Below, piece after piece: positions 1 to 12,711 of a DNA stretch of 64,000 nucleotides. Made by a program: the position numbers and the translations under genes. The notes under the pieces were generated by a model. It was not told where the DNA came from and made no database searches. It saw only the letters and a list, made by a program, of their open reading frames with translations. Within the stretch, counting starts at the first letter, position 1. The number at the start of each line of letters is the position of its first letter. The stretch lies in assembly GCA_000222875.2 (NCBI GenBank), contig AFRD01000149.1, forward strand, positions 1 to 64,000, read 5' to 3'. This DNA comes from Periglandula ipomoeae IasaF13 (lineage: Eukaryota; Ascomycota; Sordariomycetes; Hypocreales; Clavicipitaceae).

Positions 1-3000
1 TGAAAAACGGTTCCGATCCAATGGTGAACTACGCCTAATTGCCGTGTATTGCATGAAATAAGCATGGCAGCAGTGGAGGAAATATCACCTAACGGCTAAC
101 TTATTCCTAAACCTTGTTTCATACAATGACTGCAGCTCAGCGAGATACGGTCTGTTCCTCTATTAATTCTAAACTCGACTTGACTGATACATCAATTGGA
201 GAAAGTGAGCCTCGGCAATCAATGTTCGCTGTCAATGAGGCAATAACCGTATAAGTTCATCCCGGCTTTACTAAGAACGCGATAAGATGTCCTATGACGG
301 GCACTGGGCTGTAACATAATGTGCTTCTTTGAACTGGCAATCAACTCGGCTATAGCGTGAGATGCTGGTCGTTCACTCTTTGGGAAGAAAAGAGTTGTAA
401 TAAGTGTGATATGAGGCGACAAAGCCTTCTCAGCTTGACCTAGAGGTCAAGTTCACGAAGGGTCAACGCCGAGTCTTGTGATGTCGGGTGTTATACGTAA
501 GTCGCAGCTCAGTCTTGGCCTCGTTGAGAAGAAACACTTGAGAAACATTTGTGGCCAGTCGAGGAGCATGTGTGGGTGTATGGTGATAGCTCTTCGTGGT
601 ATACTGGTCTATCATAAATACTTGTCTCGTTTTCTAGTTGTAAGACTGCCTCGTCGATGAGCAATAATGAATGAAAAAATGACAGTCGTAGCATATTTGT
701 AAGTAACAATCATATGTAGACTCTGGGGAAACGCAAGAAGTTATGAATTGATGCTCATATTCATGCAATTGAGACGTGTACTGCATGTGCCAATTGCCTT
801 CGCATCGAACATTTCCCAGACATTGTTGTGCTTGAATAGGCCAAAGAAGCGTGAGCATTTTATTCCCAGCGAGCCATATAACGAAAGTGACGGAGACCGG
901 GTAATACGATGGTGCTTCAAGATAATATGTGCACGATGTTCGATTGATGTTGACTTCATTTTCTTACATGCATCCATTGGAAAGTGAATCAATATATATA
1001 TATATATTTGACTCAGGAACTCAGATATTCCATCGCGTGCCGTCGGTTGCCACTGTGCATCACGACTTTTCAGAGCCGGTGAACCGGATACAGCAACAGT
1101 GCGATCCAATCGCTGGACCTGGCCTCTGACGCAACAATAACTGGCGATGAAAACTTGCAAGGGCTGACTATCCAGTTAAAAAACGCCGTCGATGCTATGC
1201 TATAGTCCTGCATTGCTCTGTATACGGATATGGTCGATGTTTGAAGAACTCTTATTCTTAGGGTGATGGTCTGCTGGAGTGAATGGAAAGTTAGTTCATT
1301 TGTCTGAAGCTACACATATGCCATAAAAGCCCCGATGATGGGATTTGTACGCATGTTGGGCGAATCTTGACATGTGTTGAGCACATCAACACTCTGATTA
1401 CCTGCAACTCATGAACCCCCAGTGCGCAGTATGCCCTCAGTAGGGTAGGACAATTATAATCTACATAATTGATACCAGGTTTCGGTATGCTGGGGCAGAA
1501 ATATACTTATTTTTATTTACCCTTTATCAAGTGTATTCATAAACGAATGCGCCTCTTGTCAACAACCCAGAGTCGTGATCCAGTGCACAGAAACAAAACT
1601 TCATCAGCCCGTGGAGCAAAATGCAGTTGAGGTCTAATTAGACCACCTAACTGATGTTAACAGGCTTCGATGTTACCAGAACAAGCATGTGTTTGTGTCC
1701 AGTTTGAACAAACCGATTCGCAGCATACACCAAAAGATTGGAGCTTGTCACCAGGGCAGGATATGGGAGACTGCTCAACGTGAGACATTGAATGCCTACG
1801 TTCTAATTTTAGCCGAACAGCACATCACACGGATGACATTCGATAGCTATGTAACGGCTTCTATCGACATTGAATAGCTGAAGATGAACGAGAACAACTC
1901 TTTTGGTACGAATTTGCCGTATGTCGGGGACTGTCGAGGACCGATATTAACGAAGTCCCTACCCCAAACATTGCCCCAACCTGGATGTGGGCTTCACTCG
2001 AGGAGCATGTTGCATGATCGTCCTGCTGCTGCCGCATTGCGAAAGCGGCGGCAATCCCTCACGCCTTCACGTCATGTAGTGTTTCAAGATCAGACATCGG
2101 GGAACCCTTCAGTGTCAAGGCTGGCTAGGCAAATTGGTCAGTTTTGGCGTACTCGAAGCATCAATGTTTGCTTGAACTGCCGTGGCTGCAGCACCCATTC
2201 AGCTAGTTAAGACAACGCGACAGTCATGAATGAGGGACATTAATAGCTAATATTATGTGATGCACCGCTCTTGGTTCAGTCTGTCACTGGATGCTATTAT
2301 TACTGTAATGTTTGAGGCAGCACAGAGGGAGGGCCGATGTTGCCTCAGGCTGTCACACGACATTGGTTTTGGGTTGCCCCGAGCAGGTAGCACGGCAACC
2401 AGGAAAGGCTGGTCGCAGAACCTATTCGGGTGCCACATCCGGGTTCTACTTGCGCTGCTTTAGCCTGACCTGAGTCAGGCAGCTGGTGGCACTTGGCACT
2501 TGGCTCAGGAGTGCAGCTAAGGGAAAGATATAAAAGCGGCATTGAAGCAGTTGCTCCTTCGGCCAGTCCTGACGAACACGGCCTAGCTCGGCCGTCGGCG
2601 CTAGCGATTGGCGCTGAAGGTCACCCGTCACCCGTCACCCGTCACCACCCCCCGGACCTTGCAGACAGGCTCCAGACGGCTACAGACAGGCAGTTGCGTC
2701 ATGGTCGTCACTGCCGGCATGCTGGGTGGGTGCTCGCCCTCCCGAGTCCCAAGTGCTTGCGTGAGCTTTCCTTGCCTCCCGCCTCCTGCCGCTGTAGGAA
2801 GAACGCAATCCGCACCCCCAAACCCAATGTTGCGCGTCTTTTCATCTTCCTCTGAACAGACAGAAATGCATGCATTGTGTCGCTGCACAGTAATGTCTCA
2901 AAAGATTTTGGCTACATGAATAAGGGATTGATAGCACCATTTACAATGTTGTGCTGTGGCAATGGGGAATGATTCCAGCTCTAGACACGCAGAATGACTC

Positions 3001-3440
3001 GAGCTTACCTTCGTGACTGCCTGTTTACACCAGCCTCACAGCATCCAGAGCCTGCAACAAAGCTGGAAGACAGCTCGGAAGGTCCCTTTCTTGTAATAGC
3101 ATAAAATCCCTCATGTTCTCGAATTCGCAGCTTGGTAAAACCTCCCTTCCGTCACGTTAATAACTGTGTCTTCGCAACCCCAAGAGCTTGAAGCTTGACG
3201 CAACCAAGCCACCAGACATCTGTTATCCTTTGTCAGCTGATACGCACACCCACTAACCTGGCGGGCACCACCACCCGGCTGGTTCTCCCTCCGCAACCAG
3301 ACCTCTTCCCATCTACAACAACATCCATCTCATCTCGAGTGCCAGTCCATCATCATTTGTATCTTGCTGGTTCTTGCTTCGATAAGCATCTTTGACAACT
3401 ATTTTCTTGCCTTCGCAACACCCTCGAGGCGTCGCCCAAC
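1..3440. other. Gene-free region upstream of the PEP4-type protease
   Basis: No open frame longer than about 140 codons is present and none looks like protein; AT-rich and mixed sequence dominates. It holds a short AT dinucleotide run near 991-1008 and a 7-bp tandem repeat at 2621-2646. The last 200 bases are rich in C, T and A and probably form the promoter and 5' leader of the protease gene. I recognise no RNA gene. Confidence 0.5.
2621..2646. repeat. 7-bp tandem repeat (TCACCCG)
   Basis: The unit TCACCCG is repeated about 3.7 times head to tail. It lies in noncoding sequence and looks like a simple satellite. Confidence 0.8.
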
Positions 3441-4776
3441 ATGAAGAGCGCGCCTATCGCCGCGGCTGCCCTCGCCGGCTCCGCCCAGGCCGGAATTCAC
3501 AAGATGAAGCTCCAGAAGGTCTCCCTCGAGGAGCAGCTGGTACGTATTCGACGGGACAGCTCGAGCAGACGTCCTATCTGCCCGGAATTATACCCATGGA
3601 GCTTCACAATGTGCTAATTCTCATTGTAGGCCATTGCATCCGTCGAAGAGCAGGTTCAGCACCTTGGTCAGAAGTACCTTGGTTCCCGACCTCTGTCCCG
3701 AGCCGACGTCATGTTCAGTTCCCAAGCTCCCCAACCCCAAGGTGGCCACCCCGTGCCCGTCACCAACTTCATGAATGCCCAGTGTGAGTCAAGCCTCGTT
3801 GAATACTTACAAATTGATGAACAAGACTAAACTGGACGTAGACTTCTCCGAAATCACTGTCGGCACCCCGCCCCAGACCTTCAAGGTTGTGCTTGACACT
3901 GGCAGCTCCAACCTCTGGGTCCCATCCCAGTCGTGCAGCAGCATTGCCTGCTACCTGCACTCCACCTACGACTCCAGCTCTTCTTCAACATACAAGAAGA
4001 ACGGCTCCAGTTTCGAGATCCAATATGGCTCTGGCAGCCTGTCTGGATTCGTCTCCAACGATGTCGTTTCCATTGGCGACCTGAAAATCAAGAACCAAGA
4101 CTTTGCTGAGGCAACTGAGGAGCCCGGCTTGGCCTTTGCCTTTGGCCGCTTTGATGGTATCCTCGGTCTCGGCTACGACACCATTTCCGTGAACCGTATC
4201 GTTCCGCCCTTCTACAACATGGTCAACCAGAAGCTTCTTGACGAGCCTGTTTTCGCCTTCTATCTCGGCAGCAGTGACGAGGGCAGTGTTGCTACCTTTG
4301 GTGGACTCGACAAGTCCCACTACACGGGCAAGATCGAGTACATTCCCCTCCGCCGCAAGGCCTACTGGGAGGTCGACATCGAATCTATTGCGTTCGGTGA
4401 CGAGGTTGCCGACCTTGACAACACCGGTGCCATCCTTGACACTGGTACTTCCCTGAACGTCCTCCCCAGCTCCCTTGCGGACCTTCTGAACAAGGAAATC
4501 GGTGCTAAGAAGGGCTGGAACGGCCAGTATACTATTGAGTGCGAGAAGATTAAGTCTCTACCTGACATCACCTTCAACCTCGCTGGTTCCAACTACAGCC
4601 TCCCTGCCTCAGACTACATTCTTGAGCTTCAGGGTACTTGTGTATCTACTTTCCAGGGTATGGACATTCCCGAGCCCGCCGGACCTCTTATTATTCTTGG
4701 AGATGCGTTCCTCCGCCGCTACTACTCGGTGTACGACCTCGGCAAGAACGCCGTCGGCCTCGCCCGTGCCAAGTAA
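3441..4776 (+). CDS. Vacuolar aspartic protease (proteinase A / PEP4 type)
   Basis: Pepsin-family (A1) endopeptidase, expected to mature in the vacuole and activate other vacuolar hydrolases. Exons 3441-3539, 3630-3783 and 3842-4776 give 395 residues, close to the family length of about 400. Residues 1-17 (MKSAPIAAAALAGSAQA) are a signal peptide, followed by a propeptide to about residue 70. The two catalytic aspartates are D103 in DTGSSNLW and D284 in DTGTS; the flap tyrosine lies in the QYGSGSLSG segment. The introns have GTACGT..TAG and GTGAGT..TAG ends and restore the frame exactly (T|AC joins into the YFSEITVGTPP segment). There is no C-terminal GPI-like tail, which favours the vacuolar enzyme over yapsins. 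The family call is firm; vacuolar location is inferred from similarity to Pep4/PepE-type proteins. Confidence 0.94.
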
Positions 4777-5595
4777 ATAGAAGACGAGTTTGACAAATTG
4801 GTGTTGCAGACTGGCCCTTTAGTTAGTTCTTTTGGTATCGGTAATTAATATGAAACATGCAGAACTCCTAGCAAGGCAGACTAGAAATACAGCTAGTGAT
4901 CATGTTGCACACCTTTAGTTTTGAGTGTTTTTGTAAAGACATATATTAATATACGTATGTATACATATATTCTTGTTTTCATATCTATATCTATATTCAA
5001 ACATACTTCACATTCTCTTAATGTCTTAGCATGTCTTGGAACAGCGAGTAGATATACCTAGGCAGGTATTACTGTAGTCGACTACCTACCTAGGTAGGTT
5101 CGATGACGACTGTTACTGAATCTGGCCTGCTGGAGAAAGTTCACAGGGGACTATTACAGGCGCTACGGCTGCCGTAAGCTCGCCTTTGGCAGTGGGCCAA
5201 CAGAGCACGTAGTGGTGCTGGCTCAGGTCACGTGCTCCATAATTTGGCTTTTCCGCTCTGGTGTTAGTCCGAGTCCCAGGCAAGCCAGGTGTATCTACTT
5301 GGTGATCCACGACACATTCTTCCTCAGCGGCCCCTTCTGCTGCATTACGCCGTACAGCCATTTGCTGGAAGCCGTAAAATCGCGTCATTCGCTTCCAAGG
5401 CTCCCGAATTGCCATTTTGCAGGCGTGACCTCAGATCGCACTCCTTGTGTTGGATGTAGGCGGCCTTTTCGACCACCCTTGACGAGAGGGCCCTAGAGTC
5501 GCACCAATCTGTTCTCCACGACTGCAACCGCGTATCGCGACGAGGCGACGAGGCGCGGCCAGCATCACTACCAGACGCCCGACTGCAGTCTAAAG
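4777..5595. other. Intergenic, with inverted-repeat motifs
   Basis: AT-rich 3' flank of the protease (4777-5040), followed by two adjacent perfect palindromes at about 5074-5099 and then the presumed promoter and leader of the Q/P-rich gene. No gene is seen. Confidence 0.5.
5074..5099. repeat. Tandem palindromes (GTAGTCGACTAC and CCTACCTAGGTAGG)
   Basis: Two perfect inverted repeats almost touch. TACCTAGGTA-type palindromes are common in intergenic DNA of filamentous ascomycetes. A cruciform or a protein site is possible, but nothing here shows function. Confidence 0.6.
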
Positions 5596-8418
5596 ATGGC
5601 GCAGCCCACGCCGGCCGATGTGAACGGCGCGTCGACGCCCAAAAGCGATGAGAATGGTCATCTCGCTGTCCCTGGCAAGCGAAAGCGCGATAGCGAAGAA
5701 GTCGGCGCGGACGCAATGACTGGCGTAGAGGAACAGAAGCCAACTGCACCCCACCCGTGGGCTGCAGGGGAGCAGAAAGATCTAATAAAGAACTACTTTG
5801 AAGTTTTACAGAGGTAAATTCCACTTGTCTGGCGCATCGTTAGCATCGAAATCTCTGCCGCGCGATTTAGTCCTGGCGTCGCCCTTCGTGATGCCACTCA
5901 TGTGTTAAATTACAATGGCTGATCATCCATCCATAGCATCGACATCGAACCAAATATTCTCAAACGCCCGATAGAGGACTCACAGTCCGCTGACGAACCT
6001 GACACCAAGCGACAGAAGTCATCAGAGCCGCCGACGTTGAAATCGATAACTGATAAAATCGCCGCCGATGCATACACGCACATGGAGGATGTGGTTGCTG
6101 ATGTCGTATCCGCCGCTGACGCAGCTCTGTCCGAGATCAGTTCCAAAATTCCTGACGGCTCTGGCAGCATTGATTACACAAAGAATGCCGTCCGCATAAA
6201 CGAGTTTAAAGAGCAAGCTCTTGCTATTTTCGACCGCGAGAAGGCATACCCCAAAACACCTGCTGCCGAATCTGGGGACAAAGACTCAAAGACTGCGTCA
6301 AGCCAAAGCCGAGCCGTGTTGTCAGTCTTTGGCTACGCACCGCAAGAGCGACGCCTCTTCTCCAGTTTACCTCTGTCGCAGGATATCGATCTGACAGACT
6401 TCAAGCTCCCTCCCGGAGTGAGTTTCTCTCGGGTGATCCCGAGCAAGGCCCAGGAACGGACACAAACCCTGGGGGAGCTGTTTAGTGCTCCTCGACCACT
6501 ACCTCCGTTGCAACCGCCCAAGCAACCTAAAACGCAAGCGAAGGGCAATACCCTCGACTTCTACCATCCTCAGCTGGCAGACACGGCTAAGTACCGTGGA
6601 AACTGCTACTTCAATACGAAACTTTCGGCCGGTCACTATCTTGACTATAGCAACGCCACACCATCTCATCAAACGAAAACAAAACAACGGGAGCGAGCGC
6701 AGAGCCTTGCTGGCAAAAGACCATCCAGCTCAGAGTTGGAAATGTCAGAAATGGAGTCCTTGTTCAGAGGCGCCTTTTCCAGTTTCGCTCCATGCAAGGA
6801 CGATTCTGCGGCAGTAATATCATCTGGGACTGCTGGGCGAATGTGGTGGCAAAAGAGTGGCTCACGGAACTTCCAGCGGATGGTTGAGATTGAGTACTAC
6901 GAAGATCTTGCCGATGCGGATGCCTTCAAACCTGATATCAAACCCGAAGATCTCGATGAGGCTGGCATACAAGACGCTATAGACAATTGGGACGATACCG
7001 CGATAGACCCTACGCTCGAGGATGTCATGGGTTCTAAACAGGACGACAGCGAAAAGGAGGTTGATGATATACTGGACGAAGTCACGGACATGATTGAGAC
7101 CTTGGCATCCTATCAGCGCATTCGCAACCTCACGCTGCCCAACTCCCAAAATCGCCAATCTAGCGATCCTGTCAATGGAGATATGCTTGCCAATTCAGGC
7201 CCTCACCAACCTTCAGAAGAGGAACAAGCTACATACGAGATGCTCAAGGCGCAGTTGGCGCTCATCATCAAGACCTTGCCACCATATGCTGTTGCCAAGC
7301 TGAACGGAGACCAGTTGGACGATCTTCTCATCAGCACCAAGATTCAAGTCCAAACCGATCAGTACCGAGGCGTTATGGAGGAGGATGACGCTAGTGTTCA
7401 AGCCCGTATTCGGGCCCAGCAGCAGCAGCAGCAGCAGGCAGCCGCTCAAGCTGCGCAAACGAATGCGCGCCCACCCTCTCAACGCGCAGCAAGTATTTCT
7501 ACTCCTTATGGAAACCAATATCAGCACACAAATCAGTACGCAACGCCATCAAGAACCCCCTCGCATCCTCAGCAGTACTTCAGATCTATGCCGACACCAA
7601 ACTACCAACAACGAGCCATGGGCAGCCCTGCACAACAGCCTAGACCGCCGCAACCGAATCAGTATACTCGTCCCAATGGTTACCCTAATCAATATGCGGC
7701 GCAGTTGGCGAAGTCACAAACCCCCTATGGCCACCAGAACATGCCTCAGTATGCCAATCAGCAACGTCCCCAGTACGGGCAGCTTCAACAGCAAGGGACA
7801 CCAAATGCCGCACGTTTCCAATATCAGCAGGCGTACCAGCCGCAACAACCCGGAACACCTGGCCAACCCAACTATGGCGCGTACACAAACGGTGGTGGCA
7901 TGCCACCTAGGAACATGTCGCCTCAAGTCCCGCCGCGACATGCATACAGTCCGCCCAACATGCAACAGGGTCAACGGTTCGCGGCACCAGGTCCAGGCAC
8001 ACCTCAAATGAACCGAAATGCCAGCAACTCAGGCCAACATGCGCAATACAGCCAGTCACCAGGTTTGACCGGCTATCACACCGTTATCCCAGAAGCACAA
8101 CAGCAGCGGATCCTTGACCAAGCCAAAGCACGAGTTGCGGCACAAGAGCGAACCGCAATGTTCGGCGACAAGATGTCTCAGCCGAGCTACCCAGGCATGG
8201 GTGTGGGGTACAACGTCAATGCAGCCCGCGCCAACGCCATGAACCAGCAGAAGCCGCAGACACCTGTCGGGCAACGACAAGGGATGAACGGCACGCCCAC
8301 ACCAGGAGGGCAATACATGCCCCCATCTAAGGTGACGCCTGTTCCCGTGCCTCCTATCCCCGGAGCCGGACAGGGCCAGCAGCCTCAACAGCAACCTGTA
8401 CCAAAACCTGAATCGTAA
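5596..8418 (+). CDS. Conserved Q/P-rich nuclear protein, possible chromatin or transcription factor
   Basis: Exons 5596-5813 and 5937-8418 give 899 residues; the GTAAAT..TAG intron joins AG|C and keeps the frame. The N-terminal third is acidic and mixed, with a basic stretch KRKRD near residue 34 and KRQK near 100 that look like nuclear signals. The middle (about residues 260-480) is the conserved-looking part, with segments such as GRMWWQKSGSRNFQRM and LPPYAVAKLNGDQLDDLL. The C-terminal 400 residues are disordered and rich in Gln, Pro, Asn and Tyr, including a seven-Gln run encoded by CAG codons. I have seen this architecture in filamentous fungal proteins linked to chromatin remodelling, but I cannot name a family with confidence, so function is left open. 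The ATG at 5596 is preceded by a C/A-rich leader. Confidence 0.8.
7419..7437 (+). repeat. CAG trinucleotide run (polyglutamine)
   Basis: About six consecutive CAG codons within the Q/P-rich gene encode a short polyglutamine tract. It is a candidate for length variation between strains. Confidence 0.85.
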
Positions 8419-9060
8419 TTTTGAGCAAGGAGTCAGACCAGAGGAGCACGAAAGCGGCAGAAGACGCCACAATGGAAACCAGCTCCAAGGTTTCATGGCC
8501 GATTGACTCGCCATAAAAGAAGAATCGTTTGTTTCTTAGCTCTTTTGTCACACATGGTCTTCTTTGTACGGATATGGCGTTGGGAGTAAAAGCCGGTGAA
8601 TGGGACGGGTGTATTTTGCGAAGTTTGGGCAAGAGGGATCGGGCTTCGTTTTGTGCCCCGTTTGCCGTGGTAGAGGGAAGGACAAATAAGTAGGGAAATT
8701 TCTGTGCAGAACCTTTTTTGATGATTGAATAATGGATGGAGTTGTGGCTGTGATATTGGTTGTGCATTTGCGTGCTTGAGTAACTTGTGCTTTGATGAGG
8801 ATTCGACTGGTGCCTGAGGTGCCTTGACGAATCTCTTCGTGACTCGATACATGTTCAATCTCACTTGAGCTACGTTAAGAGTTTTGAGTAGAGCATCATC
8901 AGTATGCTGTCCCCTGCATGGCAAGTAAATCAGGAGACACAAGTCAGGTCACAGTTTGATGTGAAATTTCAGCTTCGAGTAGAGTGGGTATCATTGCAAA
9001 ATAGATCTACGCCGCCTTTCGCCAATGCCATACATAACAAATCCCAACCATTTACACTCA
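8419..9060. other. Convergent 3' flanks
   Basis: The stop codons of the Q/P-rich gene (+) and the DUF155 gene (-) face each other here. Small overlapping frames are present on both strands but none is convincing. Confidence 0.5.
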
Positions 9061-10314
9061 TCATGCAGACACCGCATCGCCTTTGACTGCCCTTGCCGCC
9101 TCCCTCTCCTGGCCCCATTCTAGGATAATCCTCCGCAGCTCAAATACCACCTCCACGGCAATCAGCAGAATGATGATAAGTTCGAGACGAGTCCCGTGTT
9201 GCTCGCTCGACATTTCGCGCAAGACAGTCGCAATCTCTTGTGCGTAATCCATCTTTTGATTCAGCGTGCGAATACGCACGTTGACGTCTAACGCCCGGCC
9301 GACTTGGTCGTAGTAACCTTCCAAACCAAGCTCTGACTTGCTGTCCCAGAAGATGTTGGGCAGTGAATCCGTCAGCTCGGAATAGTGATTCAGTCGGGCT
9401 CGGAGACTGAGCAGTTCGCCCGTCTTTTGGAGGATAAATTTCCGGCCGAGGGGCAGACCTGATCCTTGCGATAAAATGGCAGGGATATTGCGCGTGCTCT
9501 CAAAGTAGCTCGTCAGGGCGCTTTCCAGGACGGCCAATTTGGTGCTCCTTGCTAGACCGGACGAAAAGGCGATTTTGGCAAGCGTCGTGTCGAGTGTGTC
9601 GCCATCTTTGTGTTCTCTCCGTGTGCCGAGCACGACCATGTCTCCCTTCATGGTGCTTTCTGCTCGTGATGTATCCGCCACAAAGTCGAGGTCTTCTACT
9701 TCCCGGAGCTCCGGGGAATGATGTTCTTCGGCTGCGCGTAGGATCTGCTTCGTTACTACGTCCGGCGGTAACGACCATGTGACAATTGTTCCTGATGGAA
9801 ACACGAAAATGTCGCCACCGTTGACGCCCTTTGCATGGACTACCTCGTTGGCATCAAAGCCCGTGTTATCCGGATCAATTGCGAATCCATGCGAGGAGAG
9901 AATCTCCACGATGAGTGGCATATTGAACGACTCGGCCACGCATGTTGCGCTGATGGTGGTTGAAGGGTCGTCATCTACTTCCGCGCTCGATTTGTCCCCA
10001 GTGCGCTTAGGCTGCTGAGCTATGATGGCGACGCGGCGAAGGGACGTTTTGGCCGTCGTGGAGCGTGTCGGTTTGCGCTTGACATTGGCGGTGGAATCTT
10101 GCGGCCGGAGGTCGTTTTGAGGGGATGATTTGGACGCATCGTCAGACGGGTTGTTGGACAGGAAGGGATTCGAGGTGAAGAAGTGTCGTTTTCGAGGGAG
10201 ACTCGCCGGGGCGGTGAGGTGGAATGAACGTTGTGGTCGTCGACTCGTGACGACGGAGCTGTGCATGTGTCGTGTGACAACATGAAGCGTCATCCGTTGC
10301 GGAGGGCATCTCAT
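9061..10314 (-). CDS. Mitochondrial DUF155/RMND1-family protein
   Basis: Single-exon gene of 417 residues. The first 100 residues are rich in Arg, Ser and His with few acids, as in a mitochondrial presequence (MRCPPQRMTLHVVTRHMHSS). Residues about 140-370 form the DUF155 domain, including FVFPSGTIVTWSLPPD and the EGYYDQVGRALDVNVRI segment. A single membrane helix near residues 376-394 (LELIIILLIAVEVVFEL) is followed by a short charged tail, the usual layout for this family. Yeast (YDR282C/Mrx10) and human RMND1 members sit in the inner membrane and support mitochondrial translation. The role here is inferred from the family. ATG at 10314 is the first in the frame. Confidence 0.88.
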   Translation of the reverse strand: MRCPPQRMTLHVVTRHMHSSVVTSRRPQRSFHLTAPASLPRKRHFFTSNPFLSNNPSDDASKSSPQNDLRPQDSTANVKRKPTRSTTAKTSLRRVAIIAQQPKRTGDKSSAEVDDDPSTTISATCVAESFNMPLIVEILSSHGFAIDPDNTGFDANEVVHAKGVNGGDIFVFPSGTIVTWSLPPDVVTKQILRAAEEHHSPELREVEDLDFVADTSRAESTMKGDMVVLGTRREHKDGDTLDTTLAKIAFSSGLARSTKLAVLESALTSYFESTRNIPAILSQGSGLPLGRKFILQKTGELLSLRARLNHYSELTDSLPNIFWDSKSELGLEGYYDQVGRALDVNVRIRTLNQKMDYAQEIATVLREMSSEQHGTRLELIIILLIAVEVVFELRRIILEWGQEREAARAVKGDAVSA

Positions 10315-11394
10315 GGTGATGTTTCGAGAGCCATGTGATGGGCCGGACTGGCAGCGTCGGGAGGTGGTTTGAAAGCTCTTGAAAGCTCTTGAGAGCTAAT
10401 TTGGCAAGATTTAACCGAAGTGATGTTGTAGCTTCGACGGCCAAATCGCGAATGGCTCCGAATTGAGTGTTTACGATTAATAGCAGTCTGGTCGTTGGAG
10501 CTCCGGTTAACGGCTGCTTCTGTCGTGCATTGTCCAAAAGCTGTTTTCGACCCTGTCAAACCTTTATCTTATCGCCATGTGACTGCAGAGTGAAGGGGAC
10601 AGAGAGACTACTGTGACAAGACCTGCCAAACTGGGGTATTGCCGTCATGGGTGTTGGGTGGCACTTTGTTGGAGACGCCACAAGAGAGCGGCGGAGTGTC
10701 GAGCGTCAGAAAGCGTGCAGAGCGTCCACGTTGTTGACAATTGGCCGCCGACCATCGGGGCCCCCAGAGACGTTAGGCGGTGGCCAATGGTGACCAGCAA
10801 TGACGACGAGGACTCTGTATCTAATAGTCTGTTGCAGCGCGGTCAGGGCGGACGGCTTGGCGAGACAAGCAGTGCGACAATTGTGACTAGATACCGACGA
10901 CACAGCAGCAGCAGAGTTGAGCCCCACCAAGAGTGAGCTCTAGCAGCCCTGGCGGCGCTGACCGGGTCTAGAAGGGAAGCGTCTGGTGAAGAAATTCAGG
11001 GAGCTGGGGCGCTGGGAGGGAACCAGAGGAGGCACGTCAGAGAGACCGCCGGGGGGCCACCTGGCAGTGACTGGCAGCTAATAGCGGCTAGCAGGGGCAG
11101 CCAAGGGACCCAACAACACGACTGCTGTAATTTGCCTTTCACCATCCACCAATTTGATTTCCGCTACATTGCATCGTGCACTTCTCTGTTTCCTCTCCCT
11201 TTGATATCTTTTTTACCCCCTTCTTTCTCCTGGCTGCCTCTCATACCTGCCGCCATCCTTTTTTCTTTGTAGCGTCTGCCTTGAGTCTTCCGTATCCGGT
11301 CACACTCGAGACATCTCTTTGTTTACTTGGGCTTAAATTCCCCTCCCCTCCTCTCCTCCCCGTCTCTAAACGTCATTTGCCGCAACTGCCCGAC
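10315..11394. other. Divergent promoter region
   Basis: Intergenic stretch between the divergent DUF155 and Sec14 genes. The 200 bases before the Sec14 start are strongly CT-rich on the plus strand, as in many fungal core promoters and leaders. No gene is seen. Confidence 0.5.
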
Positions 11395-12711
11395 ATGGAT
11401 ATCGATCCCAAGTACGACCACTATGACTTCCCCACGACGGCGGCCGAACCCCAAGACGGCCATGCCGGTCACCTTACCCCCGAGAAGATTGCACAGGTTC
11501 ACCAGCTGCGCATGATGCTCGAGGCTGAGGGGTACAAGGAGCGTTTGGACACATTGACTCTGGTACGGGCTACCCGGATTCGCGTTTGCGTTGCTATTGC
11601 TGCCTTTTTGATACTGGTGCACCAAATTGGCGCCATAGTAAAGAGAAAAATACAGCGGAGTCTTTCATACTACTGTGCAAGATTGCTAATACTCGACTAA
11701 AGCTGCGATTCCTCCGAGCTCGCAAGTGGGATGTAAACCTGACCAAGGCCATGTACGAAAACTTTCCAACTTGGACGACACGCGCCACTTCAGATTGCTA
11801 ACCACAACTTATTGATCAGGTTCGTTGATACCGAGAAATGGCGAGCGGAGACCAAGCTCGACGAGACCGTTCCCATCTGGGACTATCCTGAGAAGCCCGA
11901 GGTTGCCAAGTACTACAAGCAATTCTACCACAAGGTTGACGAGGTAAGCACGGATATGGTCTGGGGACGGTGAATAAGATGTTGCGAAAATTTCGCGAGT
12001 AAATTGGCTAATTTGAGTTCTCTTGTCTCTGCACAGGACGGCCGCCCCATCTACATTGAAACCCTGGGTGGCATCGACTTGACCGCCATGTACAAAATTA
12101 CCACCGCTGAGCGCATGTTGACCAATCTTGCTGTCGAATACGAGCGAGTTGCCGATCCCCGCCTGCCTGCCTGCTCCCGCAAAGCTGGCGCCCTGCTGGA
12201 GACTTGCTGCACTATCATGGACCTCAAGGGAGTTACCTTGACCAAGGTTCCTTCCGTCTACTCATACGTGCGCCAGGCCTCTGTCATCTCCCAGAACTAC
12301 TACCCTGAGCGTCTGGGCAAGCTGTTCCTGATCAACGCGCCCTGGGGTTTCTCGACTGTGTGGAGCGTCGTCAAGGGCTGGCTCGACCCCGTCACTGTCA
12401 AGAAGATTCACATCCTGGGCAGTGGCTACAAGAGCGAGCTGTTGAAGCACGTTGATGCCGACAGTATCCCTGTTGAGTTTGGCGGTACCTGCCAGTGCGA
12501 GGGCGGCTGTGAGAACAGCGACGCCGGCCCTTGGCACGATCCCCAATGGGCCAAGCCCGCCTGGTGGGAGCAGAAGGCCGACGAAAAGACGATCGAGAAC
12601 AACGGCTCCAAGATCGAGACGGCCGACGGTGCTCCTGCTGCCCCTGCTGCCGAGGTCGCTCCTGTCGCCGAAGAGGTCAAGCCCGAAGCCAAGGAACCTG
12701 CTGCCGCGTAA
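11395..12711 (+). CDS. Sec14-type phosphatidylinositol/phosphatidylcholine transfer protein
   Basis: Cytosolic lipid-exchange protein that couples phospholipid metabolism to Golgi secretion. Exons 11395-11562, 11703-11752, 11820-11943 and 12037-12711 give 338 residues. The N-terminal CRAL-TRIO helices include LRFLRARKWDV; the lipid-binding domain runs from about DGRPIYIETLGG to EFGGTCQCEGGC and holds the conserved VPSVYSYVRQ and LFLINAPWGFSTVW segments. The C-terminal 50 residues are Ala/Pro/Glu-rich and disordered. Exon 2 is only 50 nt. The first intron ends in AAG, a less common acceptor, but this is the only join that gives the LRFLRARK motif. A short ATG frame continues into intron 1, so unspliced RNA would encode a truncated product. 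Confidence 0.93.
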
